In this document: piece by piece, positions 1 to 12,497 of the stretch
How positions within the stretch are numbered: the first letter of the stretch is position 1
Layout of the letters: every line of letters begins with the position of its first letter
Origin: Salvator merianae
Lineage: Eukaryota > Chordata > Lepidosauria > Squamata > Teiidae
Direction: 5' to 3'
Assembly: GCA_003586115.2 (NCBI GenBank)
Contig: QVOM02000116.1
Coordinates: 41,192,197-41,256,196 of the forward strand
DNA: 64,000 nucleotides
Position numbers and translations under genes: made by a program
Notes under the pieces: model-generated
Database searches by the model: none
What the model was told of the DNA's origin: nothing
The model's input: the letters and a program-made list of their open reading frames with translations, nothing else

Positions 1-18
1 ACGGCAGGAAATAAATGT

Positions 19-60
19 TATAAATAAATAAATAAAATAATTAAAGAACTTTCATCAAAA
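19..60. repeat. A/T-rich (AAAT)n tract
   Basis: AAATAAATAAATAAAAT repeats occur here. This is the form taken by LINE or SINE 3' tails in this genome, but the body of the element is not recognisable beside it. Confidence 0.5.
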
Positions 61-969
61 CAAAATGCAACCCTTTGGAGCGAGTGCTTGTTGTAGTCAC
101 AGCTTTGAAATAGCTGCTGAAACTACTGAAGCCTAAGATGTAACAAATGGCTCCCTATTAAACCCATCAGCAGACAGGGACAACGACAGCACCATATGAA
201 CAGATTGTGCGCATCAGTTTGCAGATTCGGTGTCATGAATTAGCATCTCAAGGGTACAGTGAAATGCTTCTTTCAGAGCCAAAAGCTAAACAAGAAATCA
301 TTCTCTTAAATTGTGTGTGCTTTCACTGCAACTGTGGAGGGAAACGTGGTCCTCTGCAGTCAGCCTTCTCTTGCCTTCCCTCCCCCTACCTGCTTGACAA
401 TGACCACATGGAGATCCAGCCTGAACAGCTGTTCAAAACACAGCTGGCTTCTCAATAAGAGGAAGAGATCTAAGCCCAGTCAAGTTCCTCCTTTCATGAA
501 AGAGCTTCAAATGCCTTTATCCCTAACGTCTTTGCTGTGACAACAGTGGGGCCCATACGATGCATATTCAAAAGTTAACATCTAGATCTTAATGCCACAA
601 CTTGTGCAGCTATATCCACGACGAACAAAAGTCACCTCTTTCAAAATAACCACCACACACGTCATTTTCGTAGAACTCTAAAAGACTGCTGAACAGGAGA
701 ATGAAGCATTAGCATACAACTTGATCACAGCACAGATATTATTTTGTTATGTAAGAAGCAAAAACAGCCATTTAAGTCACATAGGTGATTGTGTCATAAT
801 CATTCCAGGTTTACTAGCAGTCAAACTGCACCTATGGCAAGCAGGACAGAATGTGGTTATTTTATCAGACATCAGGGCTCTCAGATTTTTATCACTCCAT
901 CTCCGTCCTGAGTCCTGGTACCACACAGAGTCCTTCCAGATGTGAGATAAACCTGGTGATCCTCCCAGC

Positions 970-1340
970 ATTGCATTGAGATTCCCGTGGCATTCCCAAT
1001 TCAGGGCCAACTGCATACTAAAACTACAGCAGTGTAACACGATTATGGGAGATCCAGAAATGATCCCAGGTTTTCCTGCGTACCTGCATGTCTGGCAAGC
1101 AACATGCTAGATTGCTCTGCTGGGGACTTCCAGGAGCCAGCCAAGTATGCAAAAAACTACAAAAAGGAGGAGATAAGTGCTTGGCTGGCTCCCAGAAGTC
1201 TCCAGCAAGACAATCGCATATGCTTCTTGCCAGATATGCAGGTAAACTGGGGCTTGCACTGGATGTCTTGCAGGACACAGCAAAAGGCAATCATGAAACT
1301 TCGTTATATCCCACATTGCCTCTTGCCATCTGAAGGCAGC
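970..1340. mobile_element. Non-autonomous DNA element, 'CTCCAGATGGCA-end' group, one end degraded
   Basis: The right end, CTTGCCATCTGAAGGCAGC, matches the right end of the element at 49655-50060. The interior shares blocks with that copy: GCRTGTCTG near a run of CAAACTACAAAAAGGAGG type, then GGGGACTTCC-GGAGCCAGCC. An internal inverted repeat is visible (GGACTTCCAGGAGCCAGCCAA near 1126 against TTGGCTGGCTCCCAGAAGTC near 1181). The left terminus is not clear. No coding capacity. Confidence 0.6.
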
Positions 1341-4300
1341 TACAGTTTAGGGACCTACTTCATGTCCCCTGCTGCTTTAGGACAAATATGATGATCCTTT
1401 GCCAACAACATGACAATTGAAAACCAAGAATGATTGTAAAGGCAGAAAAAAACATCCTTTTTAAAATATGATATTTCCCAGAATTACTTTGTTCTCCGTA
1501 TTGCATGCTGCCCCAACAAGGCTCACACGTTTCTTCTCTTTAAAGCATGCACCAGTCAACTGACTTTGCATCTTCTCAACTTGGTGTGTCTGTTGCTTGT
1601 GCCATTCTCATACCCGAGTTTAAGTGATTTATGGCAAACACTTTAAAAGGAGCCTCTATGCATATCATATCTGCACTGAGTTGAAGAGAAGAGAAAGAAA
1701 AGGATAAATTTCAAACTTTGCTGCTAAGAATAGGCCTAGGCAAGAATGATGTCTTTGCTTGATAGCTGAAAAACTCAAGGATCAAAAGACACTAGCATAC
1801 ACTACCATTTAATTATTGTAATTATTTGTATTACACAGAAAGCTGCATAGATGCAGATATAAGACAATCTGTACCCCAAAGGCTCAAAATGATCTCCTGC
1901 ACATGAATACATTCATTTGATCCTTTAACCTTGCCTTGGGCCTGAAAACAGGACCGGACATTACATGGTCCATATGAGCAAGTTCTTCACCATAGGTACA
2001 TCCTCTCCTCTACCTTCTTCCTAGTACTGTCTCATACTGAAGGTGCAAATTCAGCAGCATTTTGTCTTGCACGATGCCATCATGTCTGAATAGTGCAAAC
2101 ATCAGCAAGTCATAAACCAGGCTCTGAAAAGGATATGTTAATAGAATAAAAGGAAAAACAAAACTTCAGAAGGACACACCTTGGAAATGATAAGGAGAAG
2201 CACGTACTTGTTTCACAAAACGTACTTGATCTAGCCTTTCAACAACATCTCAACACGCTGACATAACAAAACACTGCTTTTATTGGCTACCTTTTAAAGG
2301 AGAATTATTTTATCGCTCACTAGCTGATAAACAACAATAAAACCAATTTTAAAAGAACCTTTCTGCAGGGGCCATTCTATTTCAGTCCATGAAGGGGTCT
2401 AGACCTCTTGAAGTGTTCTCACCTCCCTTGGAACACTTTGTCCACAACAGATGAAGCAATGGAGTGGGATGCAGTGCCGAAATCATGTAGTATCCCACTC
2501 CACCCGTAGACCCTGACAATGTAGTCCACAAGTTGACTACTGTTGGTGCACTGCATCAGCAAGCTGTGTGCAGAGAGCACATATCCTGCTAATCCAGTTA
2601 TGCAAATCCTCCATTTTGTTGGATACCTGATCAGGCCATGATCAGAAACTTCAAAGGCCAGGAACAAAAAACTGGACTGGACTGTCTGAATGTAGACAAC
2701 CCTTAATGCAAGCTACTACTATCCTAGTCCAGCATGGGCCAGACTACATGGTCTGGAACAGCATGGCACAAGATAGCCTACATCAAACTGTCTTCTGACT
2801 TGGCAAGATCATTTTAATGGACAGAATTTGGGATAAACTCCCATTATGATCCACAGTCAAAACTCACTATTTATTTTAAATAAGTAAGTAGACTGCACTG
2901 CAAAAGTAAAATTTAAAAACCTTAAAATTTAAGAAAATATCTGGACACTTTTTTGGGGAGGAAGACCACAATACTGTGTTTTCACAAAAGAACGACATAA
3001 AATAAATCATGAAATGTCTGACATATGAAGCACACATAGCCAAGAATTCTGCCGTTCCCCAAGGCAAAAGCAAAGATACTCTTTACCTCAATGCAGCTCC
3101 TGCCAACAATAACAACAAATCCATGCGATTTTCTTCCAGCAATACAGGTGGTTTGCCACTATGTTCTTCCATGATGTTTTTCAGCTTTATAGCCTCACCT
3201 ACAGACCCGGGTTTCTCGCTAAGTACCAGCTGGGTCCAATTATACTTAACCTTTGAAGAACAGCCAAGATCAGCTTACTGCTGCCAGCTGCTACTGAGCT
3301 GAAGCCACTGGAATTTGTACTCAAATGTTATTATTTGGTACCATCCTGTTCAGGTCAGCTCCTGAGGACTCCATACCAGTTTTCTTGGCAGATACAGAAA
3401 GGGCTTACTCTTAACTTCTTCAGGGAAGATCAAATCTATGATTGCTCTGCTATCCAAGAAGTTCCTTTCTCACTGAGCTACCATCACTCCTCTGTTTAAG
3501 GTGAGGCCATTTACTCACTCACCTTGTTTGGAGCAGTTTAACTGTTCCAGACCAAACACAGCAGCTTCCATCCACATCCCAAGGGCAGATATCCTGTTCA
3601 TCCCAGATCAGCAGCGATACAGAGGTGCCATAGCTGATCCAGTCCACACCAATTCCTCACCCAATGCACCGTCCACCCCCACCAGCAATTGGCCCAAGCC
3701 CCATTACTTGTGTGTTGTGTCTAGTGAACAAGGGCAGGGCTGAACAGAACAGTCTTTGAAAGTAGCATGCCTAACTCCGTGGCAAGTTTTTGAAAATGAT
3801 CTTCAAAGATGGGCTGCACAGTTTTCCTTGTTTCGGACCAGGTGCGGAAGCACTTATGCTTAGACTGGAACAGATGGCATTAGTACAGTTTTAGACCCCT
3901 TCAAACAGGTCTAAAGCTAATCTGGAATAGAGACCTCTTGGGATGACTCTGAACAGGAATAGCACTAGTCCCATGCAGATGAAGCGTACTAGGAAGCCGC
4001 TTGATCCAGTTTATTGACCAAGTGCAGAAACAGCCTGAAATCAAGTTTGATAAAACTCAAGAGGGCTTGCAAAACTGCAGCCTTAACATGACAAAGCATA
4101 CCAAAAACATTAGCTAAGAACTGTTCTCAAAGCCTGCAGCAAAAGTATTCTCACTCTGTTCTATAGATCTTACTTCCTACCATCCCTGAAAAACCATTAG
4201 GTTTATTGTCTACAGCTTACTGAAACTAAAAAAAAAAAAAAGTTCCACTTTAAAGCAGAAAGGTACTGAGCACCTCCTTAATCAATTAATAAAACAGATT

Positions 4301-4515
4301 TGGCAGTCACTGACTGAATGCATTGGCTGAGGAAAAACTGACACAACATTCTGCATAGGATATTTGCATTTAGAACCACGTTTGGATGAATGATGGATGT
4401 TAAAAAAAAAAGTTCAAATGGAGGAACAACCGGAAATTTATTAATGCAAATATAAAAGTATTCGAAAAGTATTCTCCCCAGACAAAGTAATGAATAATCT
4501 ACCACTTATTATTGT
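1341..4515. other. Unassigned intronic sequence
   Basis: No gene or certain repeat was recognised. There is a 14-A run near 4230. Frames here are short and show no family resemblance. Confidence 0.5.
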
Positions 4516-4530
4516 ACTGAAGACAGACAG

Positions 4531-4712
4531 TAGTTGTGTAGCTCAACAATAAAAAATCTGCTTCATATGCAGAAGATTCCAGGTTTGATCTCCAGCATCC
4601 ACCAGAAGGAGGAGGCAACAGCGAATCACTTAGACATCCTTGCCAAGAGAAGTCCGTGGTTGTGTCCATGTAGTCACCAGAAGCCGGCCTGAACTCAAGG
4701 GCATCTCTTTCT
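4531..4712 (+). mobile_element. tRNA-derived SINE (group A)
   Basis: The tRNA-like head keeps a GTAGCTCAA...A-box-like stretch and a CAGGTTTGATCTCC B-box-like stretch. It is followed by the tail GTAGTCACCAGAAGCCGGCCTGA, which also ends the copies at 51080 and 55684. It is too diverged to be a tRNA gene. Confidence 0.75.
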
Positions 4713-4956
4713 CAAGGGAAACAGAAGCTCTGTTTTAAAGCAGCTGAAGACTAACAGTGGCTGCATGAATACAAAATCCAACAACTAGAACATATTGGGA
4801 ATATGGGGATCTCAGGGTGTAGATGTTACCTGACAGGTATTTCTTCAACCTGATAACTCAAAGGCAAAAGAGATCTGGACAAGGAGCATCTTTGTCACTC
4901 GCTGACACATTATCACGCCACTCTAAACCACCTAAATAATGTGTGGTGGTATGCAC

Positions 4957-5093
4957 CAGTGGTTGTTGAATTGTGATCCTAAAAAGCTCCTGGACAACAG
5001 CTCCCAGAATTCCATGCCAGCTCCAAGCTGGGATTGGAATGCTGGGAATTGTGGTTCCGGAACCTCTTGAGACTCACAGTTTGAGAACCACTG
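4957..5093. mobile_element. Foldback element with ACAACTCCCAG-type arms
   Basis: The arms CAGTGGTTGTTGAATTGTGA and TCACAGTTTGAGAACCACTG are inverted. Inside, CAACAGCTCCCAGAATTCC pairs with GGAATGCTGGGAATTGTGG. The pairing seems to extend outward (GTATGCA / TGCATAC). This is a common reptile palindromic family; partial copies lie near 8300-8375, 51630-51740 and 57800-57895. Confidence 0.75.
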
Positions 5094-5104
5094 TTGCATA
5101 CAAC

Positions 5105-5680
5105 CTATGGAGAGAAATGTATGGTTCAATGCATTTCTTTAAAGCCACTGCAAGAAATGGGGACAACCTACAAAGAATCATCCTAACAGATAGCAGCAAA
5201 GTGCCAAATTCTGTCACCTTAAGTCCATATCAAATGTTTTTTTGAACAACCAGCTTTCTGAAACTTATAAAAAAAGACAGTGAAATCATACACCAAAATA
5301 CTGGCACCACAAAGCTTCACAGCTTCATAATCTATACCTCTATGCAAGCAATAGTATTTACTATACAAATGGCAGGATTGTTCAGCATAGAATTTTGAAA
5401 GTATCTCAGGCTGGGTCCACATTAATGGTGGCAGCTGTGCTCATATGATCCCACCCAACGGAACACAGAGGCAGATGTGACTTCTGTGTCCACTTCCTGT
5501 TGCCTGAACGTGAGTTAACAAGAGAGTATGAAAGTTCTTTAAAGAGCAATTATGTTCAGACCTGCTGTCGATGCGATTTCCCAGGCTGGTAATTGTGCTG
5601 TGTGGCCACTTCCAGGGGCAGGGCACCAGGGGGTCTGCATTAGGTCTCAATACAGACCTAGCACTGGAGAGTAAGGATAA
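5105..5680. other. Unassigned intronic sequence
   Basis: No gene or certain repeat was recognised between the foldback element and the CR1 fragment. Confidence 0.5.
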
Positions 5681-5848
5681 TCAGTCATTGGAATAGGTTG
5701 CCACAGGAGGTGGTGAGCTCTACTTCACCGGAGGTCTTCAGGGAGAGGCTGGACAGACATCTGTCTGGGATGGTTTAGTGAATCCTGCATTGAGCAGGAG
5801 GTTGGACCCGATGACCCTGGAGGTCCCTTCCAACTCTATGATTCTATG
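5680..5848 (+). mobile_element. CR1 LINE 3' end
   Basis: The block GGAATAGGTTGCCACAGGAG, then GTTGGACCCGATGACC, then AGGTCCCTTCCAACTCTATG is the C-terminal and 3' tail region of chicken-repeat-1 type LINEs. It ends in ATTCTATG, the 8-bp terminal repeat of CR1. It is 5' truncated, as CR1 copies usually are. Confidence 0.92.
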
Positions 5849-5859
5849 TATTAGGAAAA

Positions 5860-6783
5860 ATGCATAAAATCTTATGTGAGATAGCTCCCCTTTCATGTGA
5901 ACTATAAACAAGTGCTTTGGGCAGGAAGTCAATCCAAAAACTGTTCTTCCAGAGCTCTAGGGTGCTTCATCAGCTGGTGCAACTGGACCAGGCTTAGGCC
6001 AATGGTACCAGTTGGACTGAATGGGGCCCTGCAGTAGTGACTCAGACAATAATTTGAAGTACTATGGCAGCCACTTCAACCAGCCAGAAGTTCAGCTGAG
6101 CAGCACAGCCTCTAGCAGCAAAACGCCATAAAACAGATGTAAAGTGTCACTGCAGCTTAGCCCCAAGCCAACATAAGCCATGCTCAGTGAGGTCCCAAAT
6201 TGGGCCTCACAACTGCTAAGGCAGTCCTTGCAGTGTAGCATAGCACCTAAAGGGCCTGTTCACACTTCACAGTATAGAATGGTACAATTCTACCATTCTA
6301 CACTGGAACATGCTGACCCACCCAGAGTGACAGTGGCTGTGGAAATGTCCAGCCATTGCCATAGCAACTGGGGATGCAGCACACCACAGCCTGCAGCATT
6401 TGCACCCAGATGTAGGTATGAATGCTGCATACCAGGATCAGCTGGGCTGCTCCTGGTACAGCGATGGACAACGATTTAGTTGTCCACAGGTAGTAGTCTT
6501 CAGGAGTGTCTGCAGACTGTGGGTGCACTGTGCTAGTGAGCATCCAGATACTCTCTAGCACTCAAGTGCGAATAGATCTCTTGTCTCTGAAGACAGAAAC
6601 CAAAGTCTCTGAATTCAAATCCCTATTTCTCCATGGGTGCCCACGATTCTTAGGTTACCCTACCACACAGACTTGTTATGAAGATAAAAGGGTGTGTGTG
6701 AGAATGTTGTGTGTTGTCTTCAGCTCTTTGAAGAATAGGCAGGACACAAATGCCATAAAACCAATATTATAAAAACAGAACTT
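5860..6783. other. Unassigned sequence with possible DNA-element remains
   Basis: No gene was seen. Near 6247-6480 a block begins CCTGTTCACACTT and holds CAGCTGGGCTGCTCCTGGTAC, resembling the block at 47509-47560. It is probably a remnant of a DNA element whose ends I could not fix. Confidence 0.35.
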
Positions 6784-6960
6784 GCATCTGTAGCATAGTG
6801 GTTATACTGTCATACAAGGATTTGGGAGACCGTGGTTCTGATTTCTATCCTGCAAAAAAGCTGCCATAGCCTAAGTTACCTTACAGGATAGCTGTGAGGA
6901 CAAAAGGAAGAAGAGGTGGAACTTCAGTCATTGTCTAGCACTCCTTGGAGGAGAGGTGGC
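6784..6960 (+). mobile_element. tRNA-derived SINE (group B)
   Basis: The head CTGTAGCATAGTGGTTATAC and the box GGTTCTGATTTC resemble a degenerate tRNA promoter. The body has TTACCTTACAGGATAGCTGTGAGGACAAAAGG, a diverged form of the squamate SINE block CCTCACAGGGTTGTTGTGAGGATAAAA. Shorter pieces of the same block lie near 8018-8055, 9938-9960 and 18945-18985. Confidence 0.7.
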
Positions 6961-7669
6961 ACCAAAACATAAAATAAATTGCATAAATATGCTGCGAACT
7001 GGCCATCTTATTTGGTTTAAAAAGTATAAGAGAAGCAAGCACGATACGGCAACAGCACTTTGGGAATGCCATGTGACAGGGAGACTCTAGACCAGGTATC
7101 AGCACCTTGTTCCCTGGGGGGAAATGGGGCAGAACTGTCCAGGAGAGAGCCTAGTGGTATGAGAGTTCCAGTGTAGGGCCTGAGGATCCAAACCAAGCTT
7201 CATCTGTTGCACTCCCTCAAGCTTTTCCTTTTATGCAGTTGTTCTACCAGTCTTCACAGTTTATGGTCATCTTTAATTTCAACACGCTTAGCTGCCTTTA
7301 GGCTTGAACTCCTGACATACTGAAGGCATTACCACTACACACAAGTATCTATATAATGAGAAATGTCTTTACAATGAAAAACATTAATTAACTAGAATAC
7401 CTTTGTGTCTATGTATACTGTTTGTTTCCTGAACAGATGGCAAACTGCATTCAACTAACCAGCTAACCCATCCATCAGCAGCAGCATCTTTAGGTGCAGA
7501 GAGAAATAATTCCAGGCCCAGGAGATAACCAAAGAACAGAAACAACATGTATGGAGCGCAAATGTTTGCCTTTTCTATGGTGCGAATGATTTATTCTGTA
7601 ATGTGCTAAGAAGATTATCAGATATACAGTCAATCTCCCACTCAGCCATGGAGTTTCACAGAGTGGACT

Positions 7670-7998
7670 TGGCTAGGTATTTGCAAACTTCAATTTGCAT
7701 TCAAAAATTTGTCTGAAATTTCGCTTTCGCAAATATTCCCATTGAAACAAAAATGCCTTTTTTCACATCTACAGTTTTCAATTGAAACAGCCTCTTTTGC
7801 AAAAATGAAATAATCCTTCAATTTTCTCATTTTCACTATGTTTAAACCATGAAAATGGCATTTTCAATGGGAAAAACATTGCAAAAACAAATGCGAAAAA
7901 TGCATTTTTTGACACTGAAATTCACTGACAAACCAAAAATGCAGATTTTCATTCAACAGCAAACTGAAAATGATTTTTTTATGTGCAAATCCCTAGTC
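7670..7998. mobile_element. A/T-rich foldback element
   Basis: The ends GGCTAGGTATTTGCA and TGCAAATCCCTAGTC are inverted. The interior is built of imperfectly inverted blocks such as ATTCCCATTGAAA against TTTCAATGGGAA. There is no coding capacity; the open frame inside is low-complexity. I read it as a degenerate palindromic non-autonomous transposon. Confidence 0.65.
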
Positions 7999-8422
7999 TT
8001 GACCCAGCTGCTGCCTCTTAGCCTAACCTGTCTCACAGGGCTGTTGTATAGTAAATGAGAGTGCAGAAGATAGCCGTTTGCTGTCTTGAACACTTCATTA
8101 AAAAGTGCAAAATGCAACACACAGCACAAAGGTAGACATGATTGTCCCTGAGCTTCATCATTTACCTGGGGTTTGCACCCTTTGGCTATTATCAAAAGCA
8201 CTGTCATTCCCTCCGTAAAAACAAACTTTTATGATAGCCCTTACAGCAAAGATGCTTATACTTGTGTATCTTGGTCTTCTAGCTCTTCTTGAATAACTAC
8301 CTGAATGCCGGCAGTGGAATGCTGGAAGTTGTTGTCCAGCAACAGCTGGAAGACCATGGTTGAAGAACCACTGGTTTATACAATCTATAACTTGCTAAGT
8401 CACATGGACCCCTCCAGCTGTG

Positions 8423-8558
8423 GCTGCATCCAGACATCACTTACTTATTCCTCTATATTTGGATATTCCAGAATAAAGCTTAGATATTCTGGAATATCCA
8501 TGCTTTATTCCAGAAGATCCAAATATAGCAGAAGAATTAAGTGATGTCTGGATGCAGC
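8423..8558. mobile_element. Foldback element with 21-bp perfect terminal inverted repeats
   Basis: The outer 21 bases (8423-8443, CTGCATCCAGACATCAC core) are exactly inverted at 8538-8558. Inner arms CTATATTTGGATATTCC and GGAAGATCCAAATATAG-like sequence also pair, so nearly the whole 136 bp can fold back. A related copy at 37.54-37.86 kb was split by another insertion. Confidence 0.85.
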
Positions 8559-8564
8559 GTATGT

Positions 8565-10080
8565 AATGTAGCCTCCCAGGTACAGTGCATCCTAAGTCAT
8601 GGAGGTTTGTTAATAGGTTCCCTTTTAAGTAAGGTTTAAGAGGTCACTAACATACATGACCAAGCATATGGCTGGCTCCTGGAATGGCTTTTGACAAAAC
8701 TTTCCAAGATCAGCTGATAAATTAATCAAGATTAAAATGCAGGCTCAAAGCACAAAGGAAAGGAAATAAAAAGGGGACCAAAGAACAAAAGGAAAGTAGG
8801 TAAAGCGTTCTTAAAGGAGCTTCACTTTCAAAGGAATAATATCAGTTTACAATTTCATCTACTGAACTGGAGACTGAATCTGTTTCTCACACAGATAACA
8901 ACTGAAGCAAACAGAAGTGGAAAAACCCTTCAGTGTGAGGAACTAGTTAAAGAAAACTGCTTTATTCACTATTTCTGCACAGATCAGAATAATGATTACA
9001 CCGTTGGATTTAGGGCAAATTGTTTTTTAGTCTGAGTTTCTGCTACAGTGGGACTTGAGAATGTCTATTTGTGCATCTCATCTAGATCCTGACTGGGCCT
9101 AGACCAGCTTAGCTTTGTGCAACAAAGCATGTGCTTAAAGATATGGGTCCCCCAAAGAGATGAATACTGGAAGATACTGAATAGGGTTTGCAAGCACCTG
9201 GCAGGACCTGCTCTTTCCAGCAGAAGATAAACACCAAATTTAGACATTGCATAAAATGTCAACAAGAAGTGTTAAAGGCTTCATAATTCTCCTATTGAGT
9301 CCAGAGGATGACTTGAATGGGAGAGAAGCAAAATGTTATTGGCTGGATCAGAATCTGTGCATGTTCTTTAGGCAAAAGTGTTATTAACCAGAAATGTGAA
9401 AATGGAAGTGCAAATACTCAACCTTTCTTCTTGGGGCACCAGAAAAATGGGAATACTGGAGGAGAATGTAAGATGGAGAGCAAACCAGAGACTGTGTTGT
9501 GCCAATGCAATGTGGAGGGAAAACATGAGCCCTAGTAAATGCTATAAGGGGAGTACTTAATGAAGTTTAAAAAGCAAGGGGATGAAAGGCATATTTGAAA
9601 AGACTCACATGTTTTATTTTTAATTATGTGCAATTAAATTCAAGGATAATAATTCAGGTTTGGGGAAGGAATTTGAGAATCTTAAACACTATCAGTGAAG
9701 ACCAGCTCAGGATATATCACTCAGTGTACTCCACTGTGCTTTTCTTTTTGACTAGGGGACCACAGCATGGGCTTATTCATATGAAGGAAGCATCCCAGGA
9801 ACAAGCACTACCGAAAGGACTTCTCTGCTGTGCAATATCACATACCCGCTGTGGCACTGGGGTTCAAAGCTATGCTCATCTTCCAGTCCTGAGATTCCTG
9901 AAGTTTAAGTGGCCTTGGGCCATTTTTCCCACTCCACAGGGTTGTTGTAAAAACAGAGAAAACTACATCCTCTGTCTCCTGTTGCTTGAAGAAAAAGTGA
10001 GGAAGAAATGCAGCCGCAAACAGATAAATGCTCTTAAGTACAGTGCTTTTAACCTGCAGCAATTGACACATTTTGGAACA
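8565..10080. other. Unassigned sequence; 170-codon chance frame
   Basis: An open frame at 9595-10107 (+) has no recognisable motif and overlaps a weak SINE group-B block near 9938, so it is not called as a gene. Nothing else was recognised. Confidence 0.5.
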
Positions 10081-10082
10081 CA

Positions 10083-10233
10083 GGATGCTGCCAGTATATC
10101 CCTATAGGGACTGGTAGCAGCTCTCCAGAGCTTCAGGAAGGGTTCTCTCCCAGTCCTGTCTGGAGATGCTGAGGACTGAACCTAAGGCCTTCTGCAACAG
10201 TGCAGACGTTGTAACACTGGCCCACAGCCCATC
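10083..10233 (-). mobile_element. tRNA-derived SINE (minus strand)
   Basis: The minus strand reads GGGCTGTGGGCCAGTGTTAC...CAGAAGGCCTTAGGTTCAG as a degenerate tRNA head, then TCTGGAGAGCTGCTACCAGT. This is the body of a common squamate SINE (CTGGAGAGCYGCTGCCAGTC form). Confidence 0.75.
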
Positions 10234-10234
10234 T

Positions 10235-11350
10235 CCCAAATCAAATTTTCACTTCCTGAAAAAGCAAAACCTAGGACACCACCAATATGAAGCTGAATTG
10301 TAAGCATTAAGTAAAACTCCCAAAAGGGCTCTTGCAGACAAAATCAAAGCAATACTATTGTTAGGGATGCAAGCAAAGTTGCAAACTAGACTTTCAGAAA
10401 GCCTACATGTCTTTCTTACAAGTGGATGCCCTTTGTTGATTTGCTTCCAAAGTTTTGCTTCCAAAATGCAGAAAATAATCTGAATATTTTTTAAGATGAC
10501 AAGATCGGGGGGAGCAGGGAGGTTAGGAATGATCCAGACAAAGTGTTTGCTGAAAAATATTTACCAGCAGCTTCTGTTCGCTTGTATTGACTCTCTGAAA
10601 CATTTAAGACAGCAGCTGCACTGCATGTATCATGGTGAGAGGCTTTGAAATAAGGCTTGGTTAAAACAAAAACCAAATGAACCCCTGACACTAGAGAAAC
10701 CAGAAAAGGCATTTTTGAAAAAAGCTCTTGTGGATGCCTTTCTGAACATTCGACAAATCCTGGACTGAGGCCCCAGCCAGCCTAGCTGGAGTGTTCGACA
10801 AAAGGAAGACAAGGATTGCAGCCATCTTAATCTGTAGCCATTACAAGATCCTGTTTTAAAACATTTCCACAAGCAATGTCATTCAGTTTCTTTCTTTTTG
10901 CCTATCCTTCCTAAGGAAATTGCTGAGAGATATTTGAGCAGCCTGAACCAAATACAACCACGGTTCGACAACCACTTTAGTTATTCATTTCTTACAACCA
11001 GATTTTTATCCAGAAGAAAGCATATGATTCTACAATTGCATACCTTCCCCTGTTCCTCCACATAATCTGAAAGATTGCTACTTGGAAATTCTGCGTTTTG
11101 GGGGCTTTAACATAATTGTCAGCTTATCTTAGGGATTGTAAAGCAGTTATAAGTAGCTATGCCATCAAACATGGAGTTATCCCTAGTGGTTCCCATTTGC
11201 CATTCTTGTTCTCACTCTTGGTGCTAGAACATTAACAATGTTATTTCTAAAAATAAACCCTCCTCATAGGTTGAGGAGGATAAAAGAGGAGGAAAAGGAG
11301 AAAAAGTCAACTTTTTATGCACCATCTGTGCAAATCAATTGCTAAGTTAA
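10235..11350. other. Unassigned sequence
   Basis: No gene or certain repeat was recognised. Confidence 0.45.
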
Positions 11351-11744
11351 GGCCACTTTCACACGGTGCAGGCTATCCTGGGCTAGTTAGTCTGGCTCAC
11401 ACTGTGGTAACCCTCTGAAGGCTGGGCCAACCCTTGGAACCAGTGCTGGAGACTTCAAAGGCTGGGACTTTTACTTCCCAACCTTCAAAGTTTCTAAATG
11501 GGGAGCTTTCCAGCAATATGCCCTCTTTCAGCTCCACTGAAAAGTGTCCCTCTTTGTATTCCAGCCTACAGAGGTGTGCCTTCCACATATCCTCATGGTC
11601 TGGGATACTGGCTCTGGCCTGGTGGTAGACCACGTTATTGAGGTCTACCAGCAAACTGAGCTAGTATGCCATTTTGGGTCCCCTAGCCTGGTATGTACTC
11701 CAGCCTATACGCTGCAGTGAGGTAAGGAAAGAGAGTGTAAAGCC
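11351..11744. mobile_element. Non-autonomous DNA element (TTTCNCAC-end group)
   Basis: The left end, GGCCACTTTCACAC, is mirrored by GTGTAAAGCC at the right. The interior carries AGGCTGGGACTTTTACTTCCCA followed by AATGGGGAGC, the internal arrangement seen in the 16.7, 26.2 and 31.7 kb elements. It abuts the next element. Confidence 0.55.
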
Positions 11745-12290
11745 CTTTCTACACTTGTTTGTTAGCCCAGAAGAAGAAGCTCCCTAGCACACTTTGTCTG
11801 CATGGGTCTAGTGCTATCTTGGTCCAGAACTGTCCCAAAAGGATTAGCTATCAGCCTGTTTGAAGAGGTCTACAACCATCCCAAGCTGTCTTGTTCCAGA
11901 CCAGCCTGGGACTTCTTCATCTGGTCTGTGAGAAGGAAAACTCCACAGTTGCATCTTCAAAGCTTAGGCAAGCTTCCAAAGATCATTTCAAAACCTGGCC
12001 CAGAAGTAGGCATGCTACCTTGAAAGACTATTCTGTTCAGCCCAGCCCTTGTGCAGCAGACATGACATACAAGCAACGGGACCTAGAACAACCGCTGGCA
12101 GAGGTGGGTGGTGCCTTGGACAGGGAGCCAGTTGCATGGACCAGAACAGCTTTGGCATATCCGCATTGCTGCCAAGCTTAACCCAGAATAGATGGTGTTT
12201 CCACCTTTGCATTGCTGCCTCACTCTTATCCCAGAACACAGTGGACTAGGATAGTCAGACCGCTCAAGAGAGGTGAGTGTGGAAAGAGCC
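11739..12290. mobile_element. Non-autonomous DNA element (TTTCTACAC ends)
   Basis: The left terminus AGCCCTTTCTACACTTGT and right terminus GAGTGTGGAAAGAGCC are inverted repeats. Its left end shares bases with the right end of the preceding element, so the two lie end to end. No transposase frame. Confidence 0.6.
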
Positions 12291-12404
12291 TAGGTTTCTT
12301 CACCCCGTCCCCAAATCCAGTTGTTCTTTGGAAGTGCTGAGCTAGGGTGACACTTGGTGACAATACCGATAACGCAATTTAATTTACAAAGACAAAGAAG
12401 GTAT

Positions 12405-12497
12405 ATGTCATAACCCTCTTCTGGGAAGGTGCCAGGCATTTAACCTGAAACCCTCCACTTTCCAGGCAGTCGCTCTATCACTGAACTACAGCCATCC
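12405..12497 (-). mobile_element. tRNA-derived SINE head (group A)
   Basis: The minus strand reads GGCTGTAGTTCAGTGATAGA (A-box-like), then GACTGCCTGGAAAGTGGAGG and TTTCAGGTTAAATGCC (diverged B box). It is the same head as the copies at 51080 and 55684. Confidence 0.75.

Noticed and set aside
9595..10107. 170-codon open frame
   Set aside because: No recognisable motif, and it overlaps SINE-like sequence. A single open frame of this length can arise by chance in a 64-kb window.
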